In this document: in pieces, positions 1 to 9,206 of the stretch
How positions within the stretch are numbered: the first letter of the stretch is position 1
How the letters are laid out: each line of letters opens with the position of its first letter
Notes under the pieces: generated by a model
The model's input: the letters and a program-made list of their open reading frames with translations, nothing else
Databases searched by the model: none
What the model was told of the DNA's origin: nothing
NCBI GenBank assembly: GCA_900757705.1
Contig: CAAEOW010000158.1
Coordinates: 1 to 20,089, forward strand
Source of the DNA: an uncultured Collinsella sp.
Lineage (GTDB): Bacteria > Actinomycetota > Coriobacteriia > Coriobacteriales > Coriobacteriaceae
DNA: 20,089 bases
Direction: 5' to 3'
Translations under genes and position numbers: made by a program

Positions 1-597
1 GCGCGTGAGCTGGTGGCCCACGTTATCGTGGATCTCGCGCGCGATGCGGGCGCGTTCGGCGAGCGTCGCGAGCTCGACTTCGTAGTCCTGGCGGTCGGCA
101 AGATCGCGGTTGCGTGCTTCGAGCGCCAGAGCACGTTCCTGCAGCTCGTCGCGGGTGCGGCGCATGCGCCGCTGCTCGCGCTCCAACTGGGCGGTACGTA
201 GCGATAACAAGGTGGCGGCAACCGAAAGGATCGCGGTCAGCAGAAGCGTTCGGGTGGTGGGCTCGTCGGCGCGAAGGTCCGCGACGAGCGCAAAGGTAAA
301 GACGGAGCCAATGCTCAGTGCGATCCAGGCACGCTCGCGGCGCACGTGTCGTGCGATGTCATAGAGGGCGAGAGGCGCAAACGGCACAAACGGCGGAACG
401 AAGACGGCCGCGATGATGTAAGCGCAGCTCGCGGCCTCGCTTACACGGCGCGTGCTTTCCCCCTGTGCGACCTCGGCCAGCGAGGTGGCGATAACGCCAA
501 GGCAAAACGCCGCGACCAGGCGAGCGTCCACAGCAAGACCCACGGCGGCCGCAATACAGCACGCCAGCACGATCGATTTGTCGAAAAGCCTGTTCAT
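1..597 (-). CDS. Sensor histidine kinase, NarL/LiaS/DesK type (partial, C-terminus outside window)
   Basis: The frame is open on the minus strand from the ATG at 597 to the window edge, giving 199 residues. The first ~130 residues are mostly hydrophobic and should form several membrane segments with short loops. A charged, probably coiled-coil linker follows, rich in Arg, Glu and Leu (about 135-180). The last residues read ARIAREIHDNVGHQLT, the phosphoacceptor (H-box) motif of the HisKA_3 family, with the likely acceptor at His190. The HATPase domain and the usual downstream response regulator lie beyond the edge. The gene diverges from an ABC-2 exporter across about 200 bp, a common arrangement for systems that sense envelope stress or antimicrobial compounds. 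The stimulus cannot be read from this sequence. Confidence 0.88.
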   Translation of the reverse strand, partial: MNRLFDKSIVLACCIAAAVGLAVDARLVAAFCLGVIATSLAEVAQGESTRRVSEAASCAYIIAAVFVPPFVPFAPLALYDIARHVRRERAWIALSIGSVFTFALVADLRADEPTTRTLLLTAILSVAATLLSLRTAQLEREQRRMRRTRDELQERALALEARNRDLADRQDYEVELATLAERARIAREIHDNVGHQLTR

Positions 598-603
598 ACA
601 GGT

Positions 604-609
604 ATTGTA
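604..609 (-). promoter_or_regulatory. -10-like box very close to the histidine kinase start
   Basis: On the minus strand TACAAT (5 of 6 matches to TATAAT) ends six bases before the ATG at 597, which would put transcription start at or near the start codon. No Shine-Dalgarno sequence is visible upstream, so a leaderless mRNA is possible, as is common in Actinobacteria. No convincing -35 box is seen at normal spacing. Confidence 0.35.
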
Positions 610-794
610 CGCGAAGCCGCGCGTGGTGGAGGGACCGCCTACGCAACCGTGACATTCCTCCCGCGCGGCAAAACGGGGGCATCGGCAGGCCGTGCGACCA
701 AGCTCCGCACTCGTGACAAAGCTCACTGGCGCGCGCCGGCGGCTCCTGCGATGATGCAATCGTACCGGGCCGCAACCAACAGGAGGGCCGCCTC

Positions 795-1733
795 ATGACA
801 GACATCGTCCACGTCGAAAACCTCGTCAAGCGCTATGACGACCTTATCGCGCTCGACCACTTTAGCCTGAGCATCGCCCCCGGCGAGATCTTTGGCCTGC
901 TGGGCCCCAACGGCTCGGGCAAGACCACGTCCATCAACTGCATTTTGCAGCTGCTCACCTACGACAAAGGCACCATCGAGCTGTTCGGCGAGCCCATGAC
1001 ACCCGCCCGCTACGACCTCAAGCGCCGCATCGGCGTGGTGCCGCAGCAGGTGGCGGTGTTTGACGAGCTTACGGTGCGCGAGAACATCGACTATTTCTGT
1101 AGTCTCTACGTCAGCGACCGCAAGCGCCGCCGTGCGCTGGTGGACGAGGCGATCGACTTTGTTGGGCTGGGTGACTTTACCAAGTTCCGCCCCGGCAAGC
1201 TCTCGGGTGGTCTGGCGCGTCGCCTCAACATTGCCTGCGGCATCGCACACAAGCCCGAGCTCATCTTTTTCGACGAGCCCACGGTAGCGGTCGATCCGCA
1301 GAGCCGCAACGCCATCCTGGAGGGCATCTGCCGCCTGCGCGACGAGGGCGCCACGGTGGTGTATACCAGCCATTACATGGAGGAAGTCGAGCAGATTTGC
1401 AGCCGCATCATGATCATGGACGGCGGCCGTGTGCTGGCGCAGGGCACCAACGACGAGCTCAAGCGCATGATCCAGATGGGCGAGCGCGTGACCGTCGAGG
1501 TCGGCGCCGTCGAGACCGCTACGGTCGAGCGCCTGCGCGCCCTCGAGCACGTGCTTTCGGTCGAGCTGTCCGGCGGTGAGCTCGTCTGCACCTGCGAAGC
1601 GAGTCCGCACAATCTGGTCGACATCCTCGACACGCTGCGCGCCGCCGACGTGGCGCTCGGCCGCGTGTGGAGCGAGCCGCCGACCCTCAACGACGTGTTC
1701 CTCGAGATCACCGGCCGCGAGCTGCGCGACTAG
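795..1733 (+). CDS. ABC-2 type exporter, ATP-binding protein (DrrA/CcmA-like)
   Basis: This 312-residue nucleotide-binding subunit powers export through the two membrane proteins that follow. Walker A is GPNGSGKT at 37-44. The signature is LSGGLARR from 136, with Leu in place of the usual Gln, as often seen in this subfamily. Walker B is LIFFDEP at 156-162 and the switch His is 193 (TSHYMEE). A C-terminal extension of about 90 residues after the ATPase core is typical of DrrA-like proteins. The start is set by AGGAGG at 781-786, eight bases before ATG. It is the first gene of a tight three-gene operon divergent from a sensor kinase, suggesting kinase-controlled export of a toxic or envelope-active compound. 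The substrate is unknown. Confidence 0.93.
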   Translation: MTDIVHVENLVKRYDDLIALDHFSLSIAPGEIFGLLGPNGSGKTTSINCILQLLTYDKGTIELFGEPMTPARYDLKRRIGVVPQQVAVFDELTVRENIDYFCSLYVSDRKRRRALVDEAIDFVGLGDFTKFRPGKLSGGLARRLNIACGIAHKPELIFFDEPTVAVDPQSRNAILEGICRLRDEGATVVYTSHYMEEVEQICSRIMIMDGGRVLAQGTNDELKRMIQMGERVTVEVGAVETATVERLRALEHVLSVELSGGELVCTCEASPHNLVDILDTLRAADVALGRVWSEPPTLNDVFLEITGRELRD

Positions 1734-1743
1734 GGGGGCAGCC

Positions 1744-2931
1744 ATGTTCAACACCATTATTATCACGGTCAAGACGCTGCTGCGCCGGCCGAGCACGTGG
1801 GTCTGGGGCGCTCTCTTTCCTATCGCGCTTTCCACGATGTTCATGTTTATGTTTGCGAACCTCAGCTCCGACGGCACGGTCGATCCGGTGCCGGTGGCCG
1901 TTGTCGCTGACGAAGCCTGGGACGCTTCGACCTTTAAGAGCGTGGCGACGTCGCTCGACGAGGAGGGCGACGACCAACTGCTCGAGATCCACGAGTGCGA
2001 CGACGCAGCCGATGCGAACCGTGCGCTTAAGGCCGGCGAGGTCGCGGGCATCTATAAGGTCGACGCCGAAGGCACGCCCAAACTCACGCTGCTATCGAGC
2101 TACGACAGCTCGCGTGCGTCGTCGGTGCTCACCGATCGCAGCATCCTGGAGACGGTGGCAAGCTCGTATACACAAAATGCCGAGCTCATGTCCCAGATTG
2201 CCCAGGACAACCCGGCGGCGCTCGCCGACCCGGAGGCGGTTGCGCGCGCCCTGTCGCTCGAGGGCGGCACCCGCCGCGTAAGCCTGACGCGCACCACGCC
2301 CGATGGCACGGTCATCTACTACTACGCGCTCTTTGGCCTGGTCGCGATGATGTCTGCCGAGTTTGCCGCCTTGAGTGTCGTCGATCTGCAGCCCAATCTG
2401 TCGGGCCTCGGCGCGCGTCGCTGCGTGGGCGGTCTTTCCAAGACGGCGTCACTGGCCGGTATCTTTGTGGGCTCGTGGCTGGTCTCCTTTGCCTCGATGA
2501 CTATCGCGATCGGCTACGTGCGCCTGGTCGTGGGCGTCAACTTTGGCGGGCGCGAGGGACTGTGTTTGGTGGGCGGCGCCGCTTCCGCGCTTGCCGCCAC
2601 GGGCTTTGGACTCTTTGTGGGCACGCTTCCCGTTAAGGGCGGCAAGGCGTCCAAGTCGGGCATCCTCACGGGCTTTGCTACCACGTGCGCCCTGTTCGCC
2701 GGCCTCTACGGCGAGCCGGCGATGGCGCTTGCCGACGACGTCGCCCGCGCCTGCCCGGCCGAGTGCTGGTTCAACCCCGTCAAGCTCATCTGCGACATGT
2801 TCAACCGCCTGTATTTCTTTGAGGACCTGGGGCCCTTCGCCGTCCGCGCCGGCGCGCTCGTCCTGATGGCCCTGGTGTTTGTCGCCGCCGCTACGCTGAT
2901 CTTTGGAAGGAGCCGCTATGAGCACCTTTAA
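1744..2931 (+). CDS. ABC-2 type exporter, membrane subunit 1
   Basis: A 395-residue integral membrane protein. The open frame runs upstream into the ATPase gene, but the ATG at 1744 follows an AGGGGGG stretch at 1732-1738 and only ten bases separate it from the ATPase stop. The protein has one membrane segment near 18-40, an extracytoplasmic domain from about 41 to 190, and about five further segments (near 191-212, 237-262, 273-295, 303-320 and 365-388). This is the layout of the ABC2_membrane_3 (YhgE/DrrB-like) family. It overlaps the next gene by 14 bases, implying coupled translation and a heterodimeric permease. Confidence 0.88.
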   Translation: MFNTIIITVKTLLRRPSTWVWGALFPIALSTMFMFMFANLSSDGTVDPVPVAVVADEAWDASTFKSVATSLDEEGDDQLLEIHECDDAADANRALKAGEVAGIYKVDAEGTPKLTLLSSYDSSRASSVLTDRSILETVASSYTQNAELMSQIAQDNPAALADPEAVARALSLEGGTRRVSLTRTTPDGTVIYYYALFGLVAMMSAEFAALSVVDLQPNLSGLGARRCVGGLSKTASLAGIFVGSWLVSFASMTIAIGYVRLVVGVNFGGREGLCLVGGAASALAATGFGLFVGTLPVKGGKASKSGILTGFATTCALFAGLYGEPAMALADDVARACPAECWFNPVKLICDMFNRLYFFEDLGPFAVRAGALVLMALVFVAAATLIFGRSRYEHL

Positions 2932-4123
2932 GACTGCGCTTCGCATGGCGCTCGCACACCCGCTCTATCTGCTCATCTACACGGTGTTCATTTCGCTCAT
3001 GGGCGTATTCATTGCGGCCTCGGTGAGCTGGAACTCGTCGCAGCTCACCGAGTACAAGCCCTACGATGCCAACGTGATCGTGGTCGACCGCGACGACAGC
3101 GACCTTTCGCGTGCGCTTACCAAGCATCTGGGTTCGCGCTTTGAGCTGGTCACGGGCGTCGGCGACGATACGTACGATCTTGCGGATGCGCTTTCCAAGA
3201 GCAACAGCGCCAAGGGTAGCGCCGACTGCGTGTTCTTTATCCCGGAGGGGTTTGAGGGCGACCTCGTTGCAGCCGCTCGCGCGGGGCAGGCCCTGCCCAA
3301 GCTCGATGTGACCTACGGTTCCGGCACCATGGCGGCGGCGCTTTCGTCTGCCGAGGCCTCGCGCTGGATCTCGCTCGCGGGCGCTGCGGCGGCGCTTGAG
3401 CCCACTGCCTCCAACGGTGACGTCGCCAAGGCTGCCGATCATGCGGCCGCGAAGCGTGCCAAGGTCGAGATCGAGCAGGTCAAGGTTGACTCGACCGCCG
3501 CCGCCACGCTCGAGTCGTACTTCAACTTTGGCGCGTACGCGATTATCTCGTCGGTCATCGTGTCGGTGGGGCTGGTGTTCTCGGGCATGAACGAGCCCGA
3601 GCGCGTGCGTCGTATGGATGCCGGTCCAATCTCCGAGCGCCGGCGCTCGCTTGCCGTGTTTGCTGCCGCCGCGGTGCTCACCGTCTGCATCTGGTTTGTG
3701 TCGAGCATGATGGGTATCGTGGGCTTTGCCGGCGCGGTCGCCGAGGTCGGCGTGGGCCGTGTGTGCTTGGCGCTGGCAGCGACGTTTGCCCTGGCGTGCA
3801 CGCCGCTGGCCGTTGGCTTTGCCCTTTCGAGCCTGGGTGCGCGCGAGGAGCTGCTCAACGGTGTGGGTAACCTGCTTGGCATGCTCATGACGTTTTTGGG
3901 CGGCGCCTGGATGCCGCTGTCGCTCATGGGCTCGGCCGTGCAGACCGTTGCGCATTTTGTGCCGACGTTTTGGGTGAACGACGCGATCAGCAAGGCGCTC
4001 GCCGCGGACCTGACGTCCGCCGTGCTGGGCGACATTGCCTGCGACCTGGGCGTCACGGCACTCTTTGCCGTGGCCATCGCCGCCGCAGGCCTGGCCCTCG
4101 CACGCGCCAAATCCCGCGCCTAG
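2918..4123 (+). CDS. ABC-2 type exporter, membrane subunit 2
   Basis: A 401-residue membrane protein with the same architecture as its upstream partner: an N-terminal segment near 14-36, a large extracytoplasmic domain to about 200, then five or six segments. The start ATG at 2918 is preceded by GGAAGGA (2905-2911) inside the 3' end of subunit 1; the earlier TTG at 2903 would overlap that ribosome site. The two permeases are different sequences, so the exporter is probably a heterodimer with an ATPase dimer. The stop TAG is followed five bases later by a copy of the 29-nt stem-loop repeat, and no other terminator is visible. Confidence 0.88.
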   Translation: MSTFKTALRMALAHPLYLLIYTVFISLMGVFIAASVSWNSSQLTEYKPYDANVIVVDRDDSDLSRALTKHLGSRFELVTGVGDDTYDLADALSKSNSAKGSADCVFFIPEGFEGDLVAAARAGQALPKLDVTYGSGTMAAALSSAEASRWISLAGAAAALEPTASNGDVAKAADHAAAKRAKVEIEQVKVDSTAAATLESYFNFGAYAIISSVIVSVGLVFSGMNEPERVRRMDAGPISERRRSLAVFAAAAVLTVCIWFVSSMMGIVGFAGAVAEVGVGRVCLALAATFALACTPLAVGFALSSLGAREELLNGVGNLLGMLMTFLGGAWMPLSLMGSAVQTVAHFVPTFWVNDAISKALAADLTSAVLGDIACDLGVTALFAVAIAAAGLALARAKSRA

Positions 4124-4128
4124 CCACC

Positions 4129-4157
4129 TAGTCATTTAAGAGCGTCCCCAATGACCA
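4129..4157 (+). repeat. 29-nt 3'-end stem-loop repeat, copy 1
   Basis: One of three 29-nt copies in the window, all on the same strand and all directly after a gene. The ends GTCAT and ATGAC pair around a loop containing TTAAGAGCGTCCCCA. The outermost pair is broken here (final bases CCA rather than CTA). It lies five bases after the stop of the ABC-2 membrane subunit 2. Confidence 0.75.
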
Positions 4158-4204
4158 GTCTGAAATAAATCCCAAGCCTCGCTCCAAAATAGTTCGCCAA
4201 GGTT

Positions 4205-4210
4205 TACTAT
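4205..4210 (+). promoter_or_regulatory. Possible -10 box for the MacB-type exporter operon
   Basis: TACTAT matches the -10 consensus at 5 of 6 positions and sits in an AT-rich patch 42 bases before the chosen start codon. No -35 box of recognisable quality is present at 16-18 bases upstream, so the call is weak. Confidence 0.3.
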
Positions 4211-4251
4211 TACGCTCATAAAGTAGTATGAGGCTAACAATGGGGGATACC

Positions 4252-4965
<714 letters not shown>

Positions 4966-4973
4966 GCGGCGCC

Positions 4974-7640
4974 ATGACACCTCTCGCAAAACGTCTCCCG
5001 CGCGAGCTGCGCCGCAATATCGGCAAGTACCTGGGCATCTTTTTGCTTATGTGCGGAAGCATCGCTCTCACCTCGGGCTTTTTGCTCGCGGCCCACTCCA
5101 TCGGCTGCCTTATCGACGACATGCGCGATGCGTACACGATTGAGGACGGCCGCGTGACCACCTCCTTCGAGGCCACCGACGAGCAGCTTAAGGCTGCCGA
5201 AGGCGCGGCGGAGGACGTCGGCGGCGTCACGTTCTACAAGAATTTCTCCATCGACGCCATCATCAAAAAGGCCACCGGCGACGATGGCACCAAGCGCACG
5301 CTGCGCACCTACGCACACCGCACCAAGGTCGATATCGCGTCCTACTGTGAGGGCAAGGAGCCCAAGACGGACGATGAGGTGGCCATCGACCGCGTCTTTG
5401 CCACCAACAACGACCTCGCCGTGGGCGATAGGGTTGAGCTTGAGGGTCGCACCTACACCATCTGCGGCATCATGACCCAGCCCGATAGCCAGGCGCTGTT
5501 CCTCAACAATTCGGACTTTACAGTGAACACCATCACGTACGGCGTGGCCGAGGTCACCGACGCCGGCTTTGCCGCGCTTGAGGACGCCGGCGGCGCGCCT
5601 GCCTACACCTACTCCTTCACCTTTGCCGATCGCGACCTCCCCACTGCGGATCGCATCGATGCGGAGCAGGATATGGTCGAGGCGCTGACCGATGCCGATG
5701 CGCGCGTGGACGATCTGATCGACGCCGATTCCAACCAGGGTATTGGCTACGCGCGCGACGACGTAGACGGCGACTCTATGATGTGGATGACGCTGCTCGA
5801 CATCATCATCGTGATCATGGCGTTCGTCTTTGTGGTCCTTACCAACGCCACCATCGAGGAGGAGAGCGCCATCATTGGCACGCTGCTCGCCAGCGGCTAT
5901 CGTCGACGCGAGATCGTGCTGCACTACCTCGCGCTTCCCGCTATCGTGGGCGTGCTCGCAGCGCTTTTGGGCACTGCGCTCGGCGTTGTGTTCTTTACCG
6001 AGCCCATGCGCAGTCTCTATTACGGTTCGTACAGTCTGCCGCCCTTCCAGGTGTACTGGAGCTGGGAGATCTTTGTGAAGTGCGCCGTGGTTCCCGCCGC
6101 CGCGCTCATCCTCATCACGCTGGTGGGCCTGCTTCGCAAAATGGGCAAGACGCCGTTGCAATTCCTTCGTCACGAGGCGAGCGGCAAATCGGGTACCAAG
6201 CGCGGCCTGCAGCTGCCGGAGCGCATGGGTTTTATCTCGCGCTTCCGCCTGCGTATCTTCCTGCGCAACCTGGGCAACTTCGCCACGCTCTTCGTGGGCA
6301 TTGCATTTGCGTCGCTGCTGATGCTTTTTGGCCTGGCGATTCTGCCCACGATGACGCACTACGCGGACAACCTGAAGACGAGCCTGGTCGCCGAGCACCA
6401 GTACACGCTCAAGGCGCCGCTGGAGCTCGAGGGCACCGCCGAGGAGCGCGAGCAGTGGTCGGCACTCGAGCGGTTGCAGTCGGTTGACGGCGCGCTGCTA
6501 ACCGCTGCCCAGGATGCCGCTGACGAGTTTGACGACGCGGCCGATGCGGCGCAGACGGCAGCCGATGCCGCGACCGCATCTCCGTCTGCCGAGAGCCTGA
6601 CTGCGGCGCAGGATGCGCTTGCCAAGGTCCAGGACAAGAAGGATGCGCTTTATGCGCGCCTCGATGATCTTGCCGATGCCCTCGGCTGCAACCGCGACGA
6701 GGCTATCGACCTGATCGACAAGGCCTCTAAGATCGACACCGATAACGACGACATTCACCCGGTTAACACGACCGACAACGGTGCGACCAAGATTGCGCAG
6801 GCCGAGAAATACGCTGTCTACCAGCTGCAGTACGATCGCGGCGACGGAAACGGCGAGGAGACGATTTCCGTCTACGGCATTTCATCCGATTCGCGCTATT
6901 GGAAAGACCTCAACGTCGGCGATGGACGCGTCGTCTTTGGCGGCGGTCTGCTCGATAAGTTTGGCTGGAGCGAGGGCCAGAAGGTCACACTCAGCGACAA
7001 GTACGAGGGCGAGCATTATTCCCTTGAGTACGCGGACAAGGACTGTGCCTGGGGATCCAAGTCGGACATGAATATCTATATGAGCATCGACGACTTTAAC
7101 GAGCTGTTCGGCAACGACGCCGCCTACTTTAACGGCTATGTGAGCAACGAGAAGCTCGACCTCGACGCGCGCTACTTTGCCGGCGACACCACGCCCGACG
7201 ACATGCGCGCCGTGGGTGACCAGTTCATCGGCATGATGAGCAAAATGATCGGAATGATGATCGGGCTCGCGGTGTTTATCTTCCTGCTGTTTATGTACCT
7301 GCTGACCAAAGCGGTGATCGACCACAGCGCCCGTTCGATCAGCTACATGAAAGTCTTTGGCTATCGCGATAGCGAGATTTCGCATCTGTACATCCGCTCG
7401 ATCACGCTGTGCGTGGCGGCGTCGCTCGTGCTGAGCCTGCCGGTGATCATCGGCTCGCTCACGGCCATCTTCCGCTCGATGCTGCTCGCCTACAACGGCA
7501 ATATCGAGATTTACGTGCCCGCTTGGTCCATGGCTGCATGCGTCAGCATCGGCTTTGCAACGTACCTGGTCGTGGCGCTGCTGCACACGCGCTCTATCAA
7601 GCGCGTCAGCCTGGCCGAGGCCCTCAAAGTCCAAGAGTAG
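4974..7640 (+). CDS. FtsX-domain ABC transporter permease (MacB/BceB-like, large)
   Basis: An 888-residue permease. The frame is open further upstream inside the ATPase gene, but the ATG at 4974 fits the family N-terminus and the operon spacing; no good ribosome site precedes it, so translation may be coupled. The first membrane segment is near 17-41, followed by an extracytoplasmic domain to about 267. FtsX block one has segments near 270-292, 313-338, 362-385 and 430-452. A second extracytoplasmic domain (about 455-750) includes an Ala/Asp-rich predicted coiled coil near 515-580. The last FtsX block has segments near 757-780, 806-832 and 852-872. Two FtsX blocks in one chain is a known arrangement in Gram-positive exporters. 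The stop codon TAG begins copy 2 of the 29-nt repeat. Confidence 0.9.
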   Translation: MTPLAKRLPRELRRNIGKYLGIFLLMCGSIALTSGFLLAAHSIGCLIDDMRDAYTIEDGRVTTSFEATDEQLKAAEGAAEDVGGVTFYKNFSIDAIIKKATGDDGTKRTLRTYAHRTKVDIASYCEGKEPKTDDEVAIDRVFATNNDLAVGDRVELEGRTYTICGIMTQPDSQALFLNNSDFTVNTITYGVAEVTDAGFAALEDAGGAPAYTYSFTFADRDLPTADRIDAEQDMVEALTDADARVDDLIDADSNQGIGYARDDVDGDSMMWMTLLDIIIVIMAFVFVVLTNATIEEESAIIGTLLASGYRRREIVLHYLALPAIVGVLAALLGTALGVVFFTEPMRSLYYGSYSLPPFQVYWSWEIFVKCAVVPAAALILITLVGLLRKMGKTPLQFLRHEASGKSGTKRGLQLPERMGFISRFRLRIFLRNLGNFATLFVGIAFASLLMLFGLAILPTMTHYADNLKTSLVAEHQYTLKAPLELEGTAEEREQWSALERLQSVDGALLTAAQDAADEFDDAADAAQTAADAATASPSAESLTAAQDALAKVQDKKDALYARLDDLADALGCNRDEAIDLIDKASKIDTDNDDIHPVNTTDNGATKIAQAEKYAVYQLQYDRGDGNGEETISVYGISSDSRYWKDLNVGDGRVVFGGGLLDKFGWSEGQKVTLSDKYEGEHYSLEYADKDCAWGSKSDMNIYMSIDDFNELFGNDAAYFNGYVSNEKLDLDARYFAGDTTPDDMRAVGDQFIGMMSKMIGMMIGLAVFIFLLFMYLLTKAVIDHSARSISYMKVFGYRDSEISHLYIRSITLCVAASLVLSLPVIIGSLTAIFRSMLLAYNGNIEIYVPAWSMAACVSIGFATYLVVALLHTRSIKRVSLAEALKVQE

Positions 7641-7666
7641 TCGTTTAAGAACCTCCCCAACGACTA
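7638..7666 (+). repeat. 29-nt 3'-end stem-loop repeat, copy 2 (overlaps a stop codon)
   Basis: Its first three bases are the TAG stop of the FtsX permease. The ends TAGTCGT and ACGACTA form a perfect 7-bp stem. Relative to the other copies an A-T pair has become G-C on both arms, so pairing is kept. The loop reads TTAAGAACCTCCCCA. Confidence 0.8.
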
Positions 7667-7676
7667 GGTTTCGCGC

Positions 7677-7707
7677 TTGACTTTGACCCTACTTTAACGG
7701 GTACCAT
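7677..7707 (+). promoter_or_regulatory. Possible promoter of the DUF362 gene
   Basis: TTGACT at 7677-7682 resembles a -35 box and TACCAT at 7702-7707 a -10 box. The spacing of 19 bases is long, and a second TTGACC overlaps at 7683-7688, so the exact elements are uncertain. The position, about 43 bases before the start codon, is plausible. Confidence 0.33.
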
Positions 7708-7749
7708 CCTCTATGTCTGTAACGCCATATAGACCGAGGGGATAGATCT

Positions 7750-8955
7750 ATGACCGCAACTGCACCCGCAGCACCCGCTAAGGTATACTTCACCAACTTG
7801 CGCACGCATGCTCGCGAGAGCCAGCTCGACAAGCTCAAGCGCCTCATACGTCACGCCGGTATCGAGCAGATCGACTTCGAGAACAAGTTCGTCGCTATCA
7901 AGATTCACTTTGGCGAGCTGGGCAATCTGAGCTTTTTGCGCCCCAACTACGCCCGCGCCGTCGCGGATGTCGTGAAGGAGCTGGGTGGCAAGCCCTTCCT
8001 CACCGACTGTAACACGCTCTACGTTGGTAGCCGTAAAAACGCGCTCGAGCACATCGATACCGCCTATCAGAACGGCTTTACCCCGTATGCCACGGGTTGC
8101 CAGATCATCATCGCCGACGGCCTCAAGGGTACCGACGAGGCACTCGTCCCGGTCGAGGGCGGCGAGTACGTGCGCGAGGCCAAGATCGGTCGGGCACTCA
8201 TGGATGCCGATATCGTGATCAGCCTCACGCACTTTAAAGGCCATGAGCAGGCCGGCTTTGGCGGCGCCATGAAGAACCTGGGCATGGGCGGCGGCAGCCG
8301 CGCCGGCAAGATGGAGCAGCATGCCGCCGGCAAGCCGAACGTCGCGACCGAGCACTGTATTGGCTGCCGTGCCTGCGAAAAGGTCTGTGCGCACAGCGCT
8401 ATCTCGTTTGACGACACCCGTGAGCGCGAGCTCGCCAACGGCAACACCCGTACGGTTCACGTTGCCGCTATCGACCATGATCGCTGTGTGGGCTGCGGCC
8501 GCTGCATCGGCGTGTGCAACCAGGACGCCATCAAGCCCGGCCATGACGCTGCGGCCGACGTGCTCAACTGCAAGATCGCCGAGTACACCAAGGCCGTCGT
8601 CGACGGCCGCCCGAGCTTCCACATTTCGCTCGCCATGGACATCAGCCCCAACTGCGATTGCCATCCCGAAAACGACACGCCTATCGTCAACGATATCGGC
8701 ATGTTCGCGAGCTTCGACCCGGTCGCCATCGACCAGGCCTGTGCCGATGCCGTCATGGCGTCCGAGCCGCTTCCCAACACCGAGCTCACCGATAGCGCGG
8801 CCAAGATGGAGCACAACCACGAGCATCTGGAGGGCGAGCAAGCCGAGGACCCCTTCTGCATCACGCATCCCGACACCGACTGGCGCACCTGCATTGCGCA
8901 TGCCGAGAAGATCGGCCTGGGCACGAGCAAGTACGAGCTCATCGAGGTCAAGTAG
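7750..8955 (+). CDS. DUF362 domain protein with two [4Fe-4S] clusters
   Basis: A 401-residue cytoplasmic iron-sulfur protein of the DUF362 family. Residues 1-195 are the N-terminal part of the DUF362 domain, including the glycine-rich GFGGAMKNLGMGGG stretch. A ferredoxin-like double cluster follows, with CxxCxxCxxxC ligands C203/C206/C209/C213 and C246/C249/C252/C256. DUF362 sequence resumes after it. A His-rich patch (HNHEH) near 357 may bind metal. GAGGGG lies eight bases before the ATG. It is a single-gene unit: a possible promoter lies just upstream and a strong hairpin terminator downstream. The family is widespread in anaerobes, but its reaction is not established; an electron-transfer role is only an inference. 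Confidence 0.93.
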   Translation: MTATAPAAPAKVYFTNLRTHARESQLDKLKRLIRHAGIEQIDFENKFVAIKIHFGELGNLSFLRPNYARAVADVVKELGGKPFLTDCNTLYVGSRKNALEHIDTAYQNGFTPYATGCQIIIADGLKGTDEALVPVEGGEYVREAKIGRALMDADIVISLTHFKGHEQAGFGGAMKNLGMGGGSRAGKMEQHAAGKPNVATEHCIGCRACEKVCAHSAISFDDTRERELANGNTRTVHVAAIDHDRCVGCGRCIGVCNQDAIKPGHDAAADVLNCKIAEYTKAVVDGRPSFHISLAMDISPNCDCHPENDTPIVNDIGMFASFDPVAIDQACADAVMASEPLPNTELTDSAAKMEHNHEHLEGEQAEDPFCITHPDTDWRTCIAHAEKIGLGTSKYELIEVK

Positions 8956-9002
8956 CACCTGTCCATTGGACATATCGAGCGCTTTTGTAGCGCAACGTTA
9001 GC

Positions 9003-9040
9003 AAAAGCCGCCCGCGAGCACAGCTCTCGCGGGCGGCTTT
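9003..9040 (+). terminator. Strong rho-independent terminator after the DUF362 gene (probably bidirectional)
   Basis: A perfect 12-bp GC stem (GCCGCCCGCGAG at 9007-9018 with its complement at 9026-9037) has a 7-base loop. It is flanked by AAAA on the left and TTT on the right, which can extend the stem to 15 bp. It lies 47 bases past the stop and could also stop minus-strand transcripts from the convergent hydrolase gene. Confidence 0.85.
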
Positions 9041-9041
9041 C

Positions 9042-9165
9042 CGGAAGTATGCGGCAAATTTCGAGACCGCCGAGCACACGACATTTTTTGGCAACAAAAC
9101 CCCTGATAAATTGTTGGTAAAACTGCGGTCTGGTCGGCAGCTCCAGATTTTGCCGCATACTTCCG
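9042..9165. repeat. 124-bp inverted-repeat element between convergent genes
   Basis: CGGAAGTATGCGGCAAA at 9042-9058 recurs exactly inverted at 9149-9165. Similarity between the arms continues more weakly inward for about 20 more bases (roughly 12 of 21 matching). A second imperfect inverted repeat (TTGGCAACAA / TTGTTGGTAA, 8 of 10) sits in the centre, so the whole element could fold as one long hairpin. It contains no credible gene. It fills most of the space between the DUF362 terminator and the convergent hydrolase. It may be a small MITE-like element or a structured 3' region; there is no clear target-site duplication. Confidence 0.65.
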
Positions 9166-9206
9166 AAAATAGGTGGTCAGATAAAGCCCCAGACGTTGCT
9201 TTTTGC

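Noticed and set aside
1576..1743. Upstream extension of the first ABC-2 membrane subunit into the ATPase gene
   Set aside because: The extension is an out-of-frame reading of conserved ATPase sequence, and a ribosome site precedes ATG 1744.
723..2051. 442-codon minus-strand frame opposite the ABC-2 ATPase
   Set aside because: The plus-strand gene has complete ABC motifs; the antisense product has no family resemblance.
2891..4135. 414-codon minus-strand frame opposite the second ABC-2 permease
   Set aside because: A shadow frame, rich in Arg, His and Gly, with no recognisable family or ribosome site.
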